This document shows positions 1-7,572 of a DNA stretch of 12,101 bases, piece after piece; within the stretch, counting starts at the first letter, position 1, and each line of letters begins with the position of its first letter. The notes under the pieces are model-generated. The model saw only the letters and a program-made list of their open reading frames with translations. It was not told where the DNA came from and did no database searches. Made by a program: the position numbers and the translations under genes. This DNA comes from Bacteriovoracaceae bacterium (GTDB taxonomy: Bacteria; Bdellovibrionota; Bacteriovoracia; Bacteriovoracales; Bacteriovoracaceae). The stretch lies in contig JAGSHJ010000050.1 of the NCBI GenBank assembly GCA_023954595.1, forward strand, positions 1 to 12,101, written 5' to 3'.

Positions 1-950
1 GCAAAGTCGTTCATTCCACCGTCCACAATTAGAAAATTATGCCCTGCAGTTGTCTTTGTACGTATTACCCTTGATATGAAAACTCCTGCGTCGGCCATTA
101 TCCTTCTTCCTGGTTCAAATATAATTCTTTTGAAGTTAGAGGACACTAGGTGTGTTTGCACCGTCTGCATGTAGTCCTTAATTGAAGGTGCGCTATCATT
201 TTGATCATAATCAACACCAAGACCTCCACCTACATCTAAAAAGTCTAATTGAATACCAATCTCATCGGCGAGTTTCGATAGCTTGGACACTGCATGTGCT
301 GTTGCGCTGAGCTCCATTAACTGACTGCCTATATGAATACTAAGGCCTATGAGTTTACAGTTGCTCCAAAGCTCACTGTCATTTAATGCCTGTATGATAT
401 CATCACGAGACATTCCAAACTTATGTTTATTTGAACCTGTAGATATGTGCTTATGTGTTGATACTTCAACGTGAGGATTATAGCGAAATGCTATTTTGGC
501 ACATTTCTTTTTTAACCGTGCTAGGGCATTTACGCTTTTCAATTCCTCTATAGATTCAATGTTGATTGATAGCACTTGAGAGTCCAAGGCCTTTTCAATT
601 TCATAGTCTTGTTTTCCAACACCACTGAAAATGATTTTTGAATTGTCTATTTTGGCTTTCAAGGCTTGTTCAAGCTCACCACCGGAGACAATATCTGCTC
701 CAATGTTGTGCCTTTCTAAGATCTGTAAAAGTCTGAGGTTTGAATTTGCTTTAAGAGCATAGCAGATCAGAAATTCATGGTCTAATTCATCTGCATGGTC
801 TTTAAAGCTTATGATGTTTTTTTCGAGTTGCTCTTGTGAATATAAGTAGAATGGAGTGGGGATGCTACTAATAGCTTGTTCCAAATTTAAATTTTGGAAG
901 TGTAATTTGTTATTTTTAAAAGCTAATGGACTTTTAGGTCTTCTTTCCAT
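1..950 (-). CDS. lysA: Diaminopimelate decarboxylase, 3' end cut off by the window edge
   Basis: Catalyses the last step of lysine synthesis, meso-diaminopimelate to L-lysine plus CO2, using pyridoxal phosphate (PLP) in the cytoplasm. My own translation reads 316 residues from ATG 950-948 to the edge; the family is usually about 415-420, so roughly 100 C-terminal residues are missing. Visible family marks are YALKANSN, whose Lys67 should bind PLP; HIGSQ near 205; the phosphate-binding GGGLG near 240; EPGR near 280; and DGGMND at the end. The chosen start gives MERRPKSPLAFKNN, which lines up with normal LysA N-termini. It lies inside the end of pyrE, a 28-base overlap. No strong Shine-Dalgarno precedes it, so translation may be coupled to pyrE. 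It is the last visible gene of the pyr operon. The family call is secure; the exact start is likely but not proven. Confidence 0.93.
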   Translation of the reverse strand, partial: MERRPKSPLAFKNNKLHFQNLNLEQAISSIPTPFYLYSQEQLEKNIISFKDHADELDHEFLICYALKANSNLRLLQILERHNIGADIVSGGELEQALKAKIDNSKIIFSGVGKQDYEIEKALDSQVLSINIESIEELKSVNALARLKKKCAKIAFRYNPHVEVSTHKHISTGSNKHKFGMSRDDIIQALNDSELWSNCKLIGLSIHIGSQLMELSATAHAVSKLSKLADEIGIQLDFLDVGGGLGVDYDQNDSAPSIKDYMQTVQTHLVSSNFKRIIFEPGRRIMADAGVFISRVIRTKTTAGHNFLIVDGGMNDF

Positions 951-1522
951 TTCATGATTGTCTCTACTTGGTGTTGATCTAGCAAATTGATATCTAAGGC
1001 AGTTGTTAATAATGTGTCTAAAGATTCAAGTGAGTGAAACTTAATATTATTGTCTAAGAACTTTTTAACCGAGATACCATAGTTAAAAATGGATTGAACT
1101 TCTAGAACTTCAATTGAAGCACCTTGAAGCTTTAAACATGCTTCTATAGAGCTCTTTCCTGTGGAGATTAAGTCTTCAATTAAGACTGCGCGTTGTCCCT
1201 TTTTATACGCTCCCTCAATAGCGTTACCAAGTCCATGCGATTTATTACTTGATCGGATATAAATCATCGGAAGCTCGAGCTCGTGTGCGATCCAGGCCGC
1301 CCATGGTATGCCGGCGGTTGCTGTACCTGCAATACAGTCAACGTTTTTGAGTGTTCTTATACGCTTGCAAAATTGTTCTATAATCACACTTCTATGTTTT
1401 GGATAAGAAATTATTTGTCTATTGTCACAGTAGATTGGAGACTTGATGCCTGAGGTCCACGTGAAGGGATTTTCTGGGCTTAATTTAACGGCCTTAATCT
1501 CTAGAAGTATGTTAGCGATCAT
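923..1522 (-). CDS. pyrE: Orotate phosphoribosyltransferase
   Basis: Transfers phosphoribose from PRPP to orotate, giving orotidine monophosphate: the fifth step of UMP synthesis, in the cytoplasm. The protein has 199 residues, close to the family norm of about 200-215. The N-terminal stretch with FTWTSGIKSPIYCDNR (about 20-35) is the typical substrate-side region. The PRPP-binding loop is VLIEDLISTGKSS (113-125); many PyrE proteins have STGGSS here, so Lys123 is a mild variant. The start ATG shares an ATGA with the pyrF stop (1519-1522), which points to translational coupling with pyrF. The 3' end contains the start of lysA in another frame. The sequence of the last 28 bases is therefore under two coding constraints. 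Confidence 0.95.
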   Translation of the reverse strand: MIANILLEIKAVKLSPENPFTWTSGIKSPIYCDNRQIISYPKHRSVIIEQFCKRIRTLKNVDCIAGTATAGIPWAAWIAHELELPMIYIRSSNKSHGLGNAIEGAYKKGQRAVLIEDLISTGKSSIEACLKLQGASIEVLEVQSIFNYGISVKKFLDNNIKFHSLESLDTLLTTALDINLLDQHQVETIMKWKEDLKVH

Positions 1523-2226
1523 TTAATCTCCTCAAGGATCTTTATAAAGGTTTCTCGTGGATTATTGGAGAGTGTTATGTCACGACCTATAACTATATAA
1601 TCACTTCCAAGTTTCATTGCTTCTTTAGGAGTAACCACTCTTTTTTGATCTTGGCGATCTGAGTTGGCAAGCCTAATCCCTGGTGTGACTGTTAAGAAGT
1701 CATGAGCACATGTGCTTTTAACTTGTTCGACTTCTAGGGCCGAAGATACGACACCATCTAAGTTGGCCTTTTTGGCAAGAAGTGCCAGGTCTGTGGTCGA
1801 TTCAATCAAGTCTTTTGAGATACCAATCTGACTCTCTAGAATCGTTTGATTTAAACTTGTTAGGTGAGTTACGGCGATGAGCTTAGGGACACTATTATTA
1901 TGGGCACCGCGCTCTATACCTTGCTTTGCGGCCTTCATCATCTCCAATCCACCAAGAGCGTGAACGTTAAGCATGTCTGCTCCAAGCTTAGCTAAGGCGT
2001 AGCAACTCTTTTCTACTGTATTTGGGATGTCATGCAGCTTTAAGTCGAGAAAGACTTTAAACCCAAAATCCTTTGCCAGTGAAACGCTATCACTACCTAA
2101 AGAATAGAAGCACTCCATACCAATTTTAATATATTGTGCCTCTCCCTCAAGTGACTTTGCAAGGTGGAGGAATTGATCCTTAGTGTGCACATCAAAAGCG
2201 ACTATGATCTTGTCTTGTGGCTTCAT
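1519..2226 (-). CDS. pyrF: Orotidine 5'-phosphate decarboxylase
   Basis: Decarboxylates orotidine monophosphate to UMP, the final step of de novo pyrimidine synthesis. The protein has 235 residues, the usual size of the bacterial TIM-barrel enzyme. The catalytic signature is DLKLHDIPNT, with Asp61, Lys63 and Asp66 forming the DxKxxD charged network. IVAFDV (8-13) and KIGME (34-38) are the expected first and second strand motifs. Near the C-terminus, VTPGIR and VIGRDIT form the phosphate-binding part. Its ATG is 4 bases after the carB stop and has a good Shine-Dalgarno GGAG, 7 bases upstream, inside the end of carB. Its stop overlaps the pyrE start as ATGA. PyrF and PyrE catalyse consecutive steps, so coupled, roughly equal synthesis makes sense. 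Confidence 0.97.
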   Translation of the reverse strand: MKPQDKIIVAFDVHTKDQFLHLAKSLEGEAQYIKIGMECFYSLGSDSVSLAKDFGFKVFLDLKLHDIPNTVEKSCYALAKLGADMLNVHALGGLEMMKAAKQGIERGAHNNSVPKLIAVTHLTSLNQTILESQIGISKDLIESTTDLALLAKKANLDGVVSSALEVEQVKSTCAHDFLTVTPGIRLANSDRQDQKRVVTPKEAMKLGSDYIVIGRDITLSNNPRETFIKILEEIK

Positions 2227-2230
2227 CCTA

Positions 2231-5200
2231 TTACTCCAATGCTTTTAAAACTCTCATCTCAATTGCTTGCACCAAAGCGTTTGCCGTATCTAGGGACGTT
2301 AAGCAAATTGTACCGTTGTCCGCTGCTGCTCTTCTTATTTTAAAGCCATCGCTTTCAACATTTTTACCCTTGGTGATTGTGTTTAAAATTAAATCAACTT
2401 GGCCTTTCTTTATTTCGGAGAGTAGATCTGTATCTGACTGACCAATCTTGGCAACCGTTCTAACTGGAAGGCCATGAAGGGAGAGTTCTTTGGCGGTTCC
2501 TTCTGTGGCCAAAAAGTTGAAGCCACATTCATGAAAGCGTTGTAGAAGTGGAATCGTCTCTGTTTTATGTTTATCTGCCAGGGTCACGAGAATTGTTCCA
2601 CAAGTTGGAACATTTATACCTGCAGACCTAAATGCCTTCTCCAAGGCCCTTTTCATATCTATATCTCTGCCGATCGCTTCACCAGTTGATTTCATCTCTG
2701 GACCTAATGCCGTGTCTACTGCTTTGAGTTTAGCAAAACTAAATACCGGTGCCTTTACACTCACATAGGGAGAAGGCTCTTTAAGCCCTGGAGTAAGGCC
2801 TTGTTCTGAGAGACTAATTCCAAGAATTGCCTTAGTTGCAATCTTAGCTAGGGGCTCACTTGTTACCTTTGATAAGAATGGAGCTGTTCTAGAGGCACGT
2901 GGATTAACTTCAATTACATAGACTTCATTTTTTTTGATTACAAATTGGATATTAATCATTCCAATGTGGCCTAAGTTTTTTGCAATCTTAGTTGTGATCT
3001 CCACCATTTGATTGAGAGCTTTTTCGCTTATTGTTTGAGGGGGATAGACTGCAAAAGAGTCTCCCGAATGAATTCCGGCCCTCTCTATATGTTCAAGTAT
3101 GCCTGGAATAAACACTTCTTTTCCATCACAAATCGCATCAACCTCCGCCTCAACTCCTATCATGTATCTATCCATCAATATCTCTGAGTTGGATTCTGCA
3201 ATTTCTGAGAAGTAGCTTTGAAGCTCATCTTGATCATAAACGATTTGCATTGCTTGGCCTCCGATTACGTAGGATGGCCTTAACATGAGAGGGTAACCAA
3301 GTTCTTTTGCTTTTTCTTTTGCCTGTATTAATGATGTGGCCGTGAGTCCTAGTGGTTGGGCTATCTTTAAATTGGTCAAAAACTTTTCCCAACTTTGTCT
3401 ATTCTCACATGTATCTACTATCTCGTGTGCAGCTCCTAAGACCTTCACACCTTTGGCCTCAAGACCTTGCACTAGATTTATTGCGGTTTGACCACCGAAT
3501 TGGGCTATCACTCCTATTGGTTTTTCTAGCTCCACAATATTCATTACGTCTTCAAGATGAAGTGGCTCAAAGTAGAGCCTGTCTGATACGTCATAATCCG
3601 TAGACACTGTTTCTGGATTATTGTTTATAACTATCGCGTCCATTCCCATCTCTTGAATGGCCTTTACTGCATGTACCGTTGCACAATCAAATTCTATGCC
3701 TTGACCAATCCTTATTGGACCTGAACCGAGAACAATGATGCTATCTTTACTTGAAGGAATTGATTCATTTTCATCCGCATAGGTTGAGTAGAAATAGGGT
3801 GTTTGCGAAGTGAATTCTGCAGCACACGTATCCACCATTTTATACACAGGTTTTATGTTATGCTCTTTTCTTTTCCTTTCAACGAACTCAATGTCCACAT
3901 CTTTAAGTGTACTAATGGCATAGTCTGAGAAACCTCGACGTTTCAGTTCATGTAATAGTTCAGGATGCAGATCCTCACTCTTTACTCTTTCTTCTAAAGA
4001 TATAATGTTTTTTATCTTTTCTAAAAACCATAAGTCTATCTTTGTGAGCTCATGTAGTTCGTGTGTTGTTACACCGATTCTTAAAGCATGAGCTATGTAG
4101 AAGATGCGGTCATCGTCTTGTTCGTTAATTTTTGCTTTTAACTCACTTTTATTAAAGTCGTGTGCTTCGGTGATCCAAAGGTGCGGTCTTTTAATCTCTA
4201 GAGATCTAACCGCTTTAAGAAGGGCCTCTTCAAAGTTAGTTCCTATGGCCATAGTCTCACCAGTGGCCATCATTTGAGTTCCAAGTCTTCGTTGAGCTTT
4301 TTGGAACTTATCAAAAGGCCATCTGGGGATCTTTACTACGATGTAGTCTAAACTTGGCTCAAAGCAAGCACAGGTACTACCTGTTATAGGATTCGTTATT
4401 TCATCCATTGTCTTGCCCAAAGCTATCTTTGCCGCAACTTTTGCAATAGGGTAGCCTGTGGCCTTGGATGCTAGCGCGCTTGATCGAGAGACACGAGGAT
4501 TGACTTCAATTATATAATAATTTTGGCTTTTTGGATCGAGAGCTATCTGTACATTACATCCACCCTCTATTGCTAGAGAACGAACAATCTTTAAAGATGC
4601 ATCTCTGAGCATTTGATATTCACGATCATTAAGAGTTTGAGATGGAGCTACAACTATGGAGTCACCTGTATGAATTCCTACTGGATCAAGGTTTTCCATA
4701 TTACATACGACGATGCAGTTATCTTTAGAATCCCGAACGATCTCATATTCAATCTCTTTAAACCCTGCAAGACTCTTCTCAACTAAGCATTGATTAATAG
4801 GACTATTCTTTAGGGCCGATCCAATTATTGTTTTAAATTCTTCTTCATTCGAAGCTATGCCTCCGCCTGTTCCACCAAGTGTAAATGCTGGACGTACTAT
4901 GATTGGGTAACCTGTTGTTTCCACAAATTTCAAAGCATCTTCCAAGCACTCTACGCTTTTGGACTCTGGAGTAGGCTCTCCGATTTTTGCCATTAGCTGT
5001 TTGAAAAGCTCACGATCCTCGGCGTCTTCTATAGTTTTTAAATTGACACCTAAAAGTTTGATTCCTTCTTTCTCAAAAAATCCTTCGCGTGCGAGCTCAA
5101 GGGCAAGGTTCAGTGCTGTTTGTCCACCCATCGTTGGCAACACTCCATCTGGACGTTCTTTAAAGATTATCTTTTTGATAAATTCCGCTTCTAACGGCTC

Positions 5201-5398
5201 CATGTAAACTTTGTCCGCGACTTCAGGGTCAGTCATAATCGTTGCAGGATTTGAATTTATAAGAACAACCTCAACTCCTTCCTCCTTTAAAGATTCAATT
5301 GCCTGTGTTCCTGAATAATCAAATTCTGCCGCTTGCCCTATAACAATAGGTCCTGAGCCAATTACTAAAACTTTTTTAATTGTTTTATCTAGTGCCAT
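2231..5398 (-). CDS. carB: Carbamoyl phosphate synthase, large subunit
   Basis: Makes carbamoyl phosphate from bicarbonate, ammonia delivered by CarA, and two ATP; the product feeds pyrimidine and arginine synthesis. It is full length at 1055 residues (E. coli CarB is 1073). The order is the canonical one: a first synthetase half beginning VLVIGSGPIVIGQ (about 10-22), with the ATP-grasp glycine loop GGTGGG near 175; a middle oligomerisation region (about 400-550); a second synthetase half beginning IIVLGSGPIRIGQ near 555, with RPSYVIGG near 710; and a C-terminal MGS-like regulatory domain from about 935. That last domain keeps ATEGTA, a lysine in VAKIG and an Asn-Thr pair (LNTIT), which match the E. 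coli effector-binding positions. Feedback by UMP is therefore plausible, as inference. carA ends 2 bases upstream. Confidence 0.98.
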   Translation of the reverse strand: MALDKTIKKVLVIGSGPIVIGQAAEFDYSGTQAIESLKEEGVEVVLINSNPATIMTDPEVADKVYMEPLEAEFIKKIIFKERPDGVLPTMGGQTALNLALELAREGFFEKEGIKLLGVNLKTIEDAEDRELFKQLMAKIGEPTPESKSVECLEDALKFVETTGYPIIVRPAFTLGGTGGGIASNEEEFKTIIGSALKNSPINQCLVEKSLAGFKEIEYEIVRDSKDNCIVVCNMENLDPVGIHTGDSIVVAPSQTLNDREYQMLRDASLKIVRSLAIEGGCNVQIALDPKSQNYYIIEVNPRVSRSSALASKATGYPIAKVAAKIALGKTMDEITNPITGSTCACFEPSLDYIVVKIPRWPFDKFQKAQRRLGTQMMATGETMAIGTNFEEALLKAVRSLEIKRPHLWITEAHDFNKSELKAKINEQDDDRIFYIAHALRIGVTTHELHELTKIDLWFLEKIKNIISLEERVKSEDLHPELLHELKRRGFSDYAISTLKDVDIEFVERKRKEHNIKPVYKMVDTCAAEFTSQTPYFYSTYADENESIPSSKDSIIVLGSGPIRIGQGIEFDCATVHAVKAIQEMGMDAIVINNNPETVSTDYDVSDRLYFEPLHLEDVMNIVELEKPIGVIAQFGGQTAINLVQGLEAKGVKVLGAAHEIVDTCENRQSWEKFLTNLKIAQPLGLTATSLIQAKEKAKELGYPLMLRPSYVIGGQAMQIVYDQDELQSYFSEIAESNSEILMDRYMIGVEAEVDAICDGKEVFIPGILEHIERAGIHSGDSFAVYPPQTISEKALNQMVEITTKIAKNLGHIGMINIQFVIKKNEVYVIEVNPRASRTAPFLSKVTSEPLAKIATKAILGISLSEQGLTPGLKEPSPYVSVKAPVFSFAKLKAVDTALGPEMKSTGEAIGRDIDMKRALEKAFRSAGINVPTCGTILVTLADKHKTETIPLLQRFHECGFNFLATEGTAKELSLHGLPVRTVAKIGQSDTDLLSEIKKGQVDLILNTITKGKNVESDGFKIRRAAADNGTICLTSLDTANALVQAIEMRVLKALE

Positions 5399-5400
5399 GA

Positions 5401-6471
5401 TTAAGCCCCTTTAACCGTATGTATAAAGTTATCGAATAAGAACATTGTATCGGATGGGCCAGGGCTTGCTTCTGGATGGTATTGAACCGAGAAAGCAGGG
5501 TATTGCTTATGTTTTAACCCTTCTACGGTATTATCATTTAAACTAACTTGGGATATTTCTAATTGCGTTCCCTCAACTGAATTTGGATCAACTGAATAAC
5601 TGTGATTTTGAGAAGTAATGAAAACTTTTCCTGATGCGAGGTCTTTCACTGGGTGATTTACACCTCGGTGTCCAAACTTTAATTTGTGGGTGTCACAACT
5701 GTTTGCAAGAGCAAAGACTTGGTGACCCATGCATATAGAGAACATAGGGTAGAGCTCTTGCATCTGACGGACTGTTGGAACCACTTCATGTAGGTCTTTT
5801 GGATCTCCTGGTCCGTTGGAGAGAACAACACCATCAGGTTTGTAGTTATTTATCTCTTCAATTGTTGTGTTCCATGGAACTACTATCACATCCATTTCTT
5901 TTTCAATTAATAAATTTAGAATGTTTTTCTTATAACCAAAATCCAGTAGCACTATTCGTTTTGCACCACGATTAGGAAAATGTGTTGGGGATTTTATGGA
6001 TACTCTTCTTATTTGATTTGTAGCAAGTTGTTCTTTTAGTGCATCTGCGAGTACCGTATCGGATACGTTATCTTCGGCAAATACCGCCTTCATGGAACCC
6101 TGTTCTCGAAGTATTCTCACAATTTTTCTTGTATCTACTCCCATAAGGGCTGGGATGTTGTGACTTAGGAAAAAGTCTTTAATACTACTTCCTGAGTTCC
6201 AATGGCTGGGTGTTTCGCAAAACTCCTTTGCTACCACTGCCTTGCAGGACGGAACCAAGCTTTCATAGTCATCATTACTTATTCCGTAGTTGCCGATCAT
6301 CGGATAAGTCATAACTATAGATTGATCGCAATAACTAGGGTCAGTAATTACTTCTTGATAGCCAGTCATTGCAGTATTGAATACAAGCTCAGACAAGAGG
6401 GTTTGTTCTTTGATTTTAGCACCGAAGTTTTTACCGTGAAAAATCTCTCCATTTTCAAGCATTAGTTTCAT
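5401..6471 (-). CDS. carA: Carbamoyl phosphate synthase, small (glutaminase) subunit
   Basis: Hydrolyses glutamine and channels the ammonia to CarB. The N-terminal half is the CarA-specific domain (NTAMTGYQEVITDPSY near 32-47). The C-terminal half is a class I glutamine amidotransferase. Numbered from the start chosen here, the nucleophile is Cys247 in SICMGHQ, and His332 and Glu334 sit in YHPEASPGP. I chose ATG 6471-6469, giving 356 residues that begin MKLMLENGEIFHG, over the longer ATG at 6489. The shorter start forms an ATGA with the pyrB stop, has GGAG 5 bases upstream, and fits the usual N-terminus; the longer one adds MDNGER and overlaps pyrB by 22 bases. The downstream gap to carB is 2 bases. 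Function is certain; the start is probable. Confidence 0.96.
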   Translation of the reverse strand: MKLMLENGEIFHGKNFGAKIKEQTLLSELVFNTAMTGYQEVITDPSYCDQSIVMTYPMIGNYGISNDDYESLVPSCKAVVAKEFCETPSHWNSGSSIKDFFLSHNIPALMGVDTRKIVRILREQGSMKAVFAEDNVSDTVLADALKEQLATNQIRRVSIKSPTHFPNRGAKRIVLLDFGYKKNILNLLIEKEMDVIVVPWNTTIEEINNYKPDGVVLSNGPGDPKDLHEVVPTVRQMQELYPMFSICMGHQVFALANSCDTHKLKFGHRGVNHPVKDLASGKVFITSQNHSYSVDPNSVEGTQLEISQVSLNDNTVEGLKHKQYPAFSVQYHPEASPGPSDTMFLFDNFIHTVKGA

Positions 6472-7373
6472 TCTTTCTCCATTATCCAATCCAATATGGC
6501 CATCCGAGTGGTTACTCCATTTTTCATTTGCTTGAAAATTCTAGACTGGGGATGCTCCACCAAGTCTTGCTCTATCTCTACACCTCTGTTCACAGGTCCT
6601 GGATGTAGAATGATGCTGTCTTTGCTCAGAAGCTTCATACGTCGTTTATTTAATCCATAGAGCTCATTATAATTGTCCATTGGAAGGTCTAGCTCCAAGT
6701 GACGCTCATGCTGAATACGTAAAAACATTGCGGCCTGGCAGCTCTTAAGTGCTGTATCCAAGTCAGTTACTCTACAGTCTTTAGGGAGTTGGTCAGGAGA
6801 GGGAAGAAGTGCCTCAGGTCCTGCTAGTAAAACACTTGCACCTAACTTTGTTAATGCAGATATATTTGATCTTGCAACTCTTGAAGTCGCGATATCCCCA
6901 CAAATAGCGACTGTTAAGCCTTTCAAGGTTTTGAACTCTTCTTGAAGAGTAAATAGATCCAATAGTGATTGAGAGGGATGTTCAAATTTTCCAGCACCAG
7001 CGTTAATTATGTGAAATTGAAACTTGTCTTTCATTGAATGGACAAAATTGTCATCAGTATGTCTTATGACGCAAATTTGCGTTCCAATTGCCTCGAAGGT
7101 GCTAATGGTGTCATGAAGGCTCTCACCCTTTGAGAGGCTTGAAGAAGACTTATTAAAGTCAAGTACATGGGATCCTAATCGTTTTGCCGCCAGTTCAAAT
7201 GAGAACTTTGTACGGGTACTGTTTTCAAAGAATATATTTGCAACGACAATATCTTGTAAGGTCTTTTTTATGGGAATGTTTTTTTGAATTTGTTGAGAAT
7301 AAAAATGGGACTTTTCTAGAATAGAAAAAATGCTTTGCGTATCTAAATCACTAATACCTGTGAGATGTCTGAT
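6468..7373 (-). CDS. pyrB: Aspartate carbamoyltransferase catalytic chain, apparent AUC start
   Basis: Joins carbamoyl phosphate and aspartate to give carbamoyl aspartate, the first committed pyrimidine step. A search for standard starts gives only 188 residues from ATG 7034, which would remove most of the carbamoyl phosphate domain. The same frame stays open upstream to TAA 7388-7386 and encodes RHLTGISDL, FFENSTRTKFSFELAAKRLG (carbamoyl phosphate loop, STRT at 52-55) and SKGES (81-85). From AUC 7373-7371 the protein has 301 residues, normal for the family. Other motifs are EHPSQ (131-135), GDIATSRVARS, LRIQHER and LHPGPVNRG. There is no in-frame ATG, GTG or TTG before STRT; the first CTG is codon 61. 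Small variants are Ala127 where NAGDG is usual, Ser134 in HPSQ, and IRHT for IRHP. It is the first gene of the operon and no pyrI follows. A sequencing error in the start codon is the main alternative. Confidence 0.92.
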   Translation of the reverse strand: MRHLTGISDLDTQSIFSILEKSHFYSQQIQKNIPIKKTLQDIVVANIFFENSTRTKFSFELAAKRLGSHVLDFNKSSSSLSKGESLHDTISTFEAIGTQICVIRHTDDNFVHSMKDKFQFHIINAGAGKFEHPSQSLLDLFTLQEEFKTLKGLTVAICGDIATSRVARSNISALTKLGASVLLAGPEALLPSPDQLPKDCRVTDLDTALKSCQAAMFLRIQHERHLELDLPMDNYNELYGLNKRRMKLLSKDSIILHPGPVNRGVEIEQDLVEHPQSRIFKQMKNGVTTRMAILDWIMEKE

Positions 7374-7380
7374 ACAAAGA

Positions 7381-7387
7381 CTCCTTT
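7381..7387 (-). promoter_or_regulatory. Shine-Dalgarno sequence that fixes the pyrB start
   Basis: The minus strand reads AAAGGAG here, a near-perfect ribosome binding site and the strongest one in the pyr operon. It is followed by 7 bases (TCTTTGT) and then by ATC at 7373-7371. That spacing is ideal for initiation at the AUC. The only nearby NTG codon, TTG at 7377-7375, is 3 bases from the site, out of frame, and stops after 8 codons. The in-frame stop TAA (7388-7386) overlaps the site, so translation cannot begin further upstream. Confidence 0.75.
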
Positions 7388-7461
7388 ATCCCAAATGAAT
7401 TTTGATTATTGAATTTGTGAGCTTGTAAAAAAAGGAATAGAATTGACTCGTTCTGGTGAAT

Positions 7462-7478
7462 ACGTCGAATATCGATGT
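7462..7478. repeat. Dyad symmetry, possible operator
   Basis: TCGAATATCGA at 7465-7475 is a TCGA-N3-TCGA palindrome. It extends to ACGTCGA-N3-TCGATGT (7462-7478) with one mismatched pair. It sits at the middle of the intergenic region, over both candidate -10 boxes, and is flanked nearly symmetrically by the inverted TTGACT/AGTCAA boxes. A dyad of this size in this place could bind a dimeric repressor. Which protein, and whether it acts on pyrB or uvrB, cannot be told from the sequence. Confidence 0.35.
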
Positions 7479-7572
7479 TGTAGAAGCTAGTCAAAATTTT
7501 TATCTCACTTTGCCTGTTTTTCTAAGGTTCTCGATTTTAAAATACATTGGCAAGTGAAAAGTTGAGTAAAAA

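Larger units (their letters stand above)
7374..7572. promoter_or_regulatory. Divergent intergenic region between pyrB and uvrB
   Basis: This 199-base region separates the pyr operon (leftward) from the uvrB operon (rightward), so it should contain both promoters. Possible promoters face each other. Plus strand: TTGACT 7443-7448, 18 bases, then GAATAT 7467-7472. Minus strand: TTGACT 7494-7489, 17 bases, then TATTCG 7471-7466. The -35 boxes are good, but both -10 boxes are poor. A second possible uvrB -10 is TAAAAT at 7538-7543, without a good -35. I find no LexA site of the TTAC-N3-GTAA type reported for Bdellovibrio, and no clear attenuator hairpin before the seven-T tract (minus strand, 7433-7427). 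No ORF of note lies here. Confidence 0.4.

Noticed and set aside
3352..3603. 83-residue plus-strand ORF inside carB
   Set aside because: It is an antisense shadow of a conserved CarB region; the same holds for the other short plus-strand ORFs in 2217-6465.
6468..7034. pyrB starting at ATG 7034 (188 residues)
   Set aside because: It would lack the carbamoyl phosphate loop STRT and most of the first domain, although the rest of the family sequence is present in frame and unbroken upstream.
7351..7377. Eight-codon leader peptide from TTG 7377 overlapping the pyrB start
   Set aside because: It is only 3 bases from the Shine-Dalgarno, too close for good initiation, and nothing else supports it. 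A one-base insertion joining it to pyrB is possible, but it is not needed because the AUC frame is already open.
7423..7433. Seven-T tract on the minus strand as a pyrimidine attenuator
   Set aside because: No stable hairpin precedes it and there is no leader ORF, so an E. coli pyrBI-like attenuator is not supported.
7538..7543. TAAAAT as the uvrB -10 box
   Set aside because: The box is good but there is no -35 at usable spacing (TTGCCT is 22 bases away); it is mentioned only as an alternative in the intergenic entry.
7389..7572. LexA (SOS) box before uvrB
   Set aside because: I found no TTAC-N3-GTAA, Gram-positive CGAAC-N4-GTTCG or CTGT-N8-ACAG site. The TCGA dyad does not fit any LexA motif I know.
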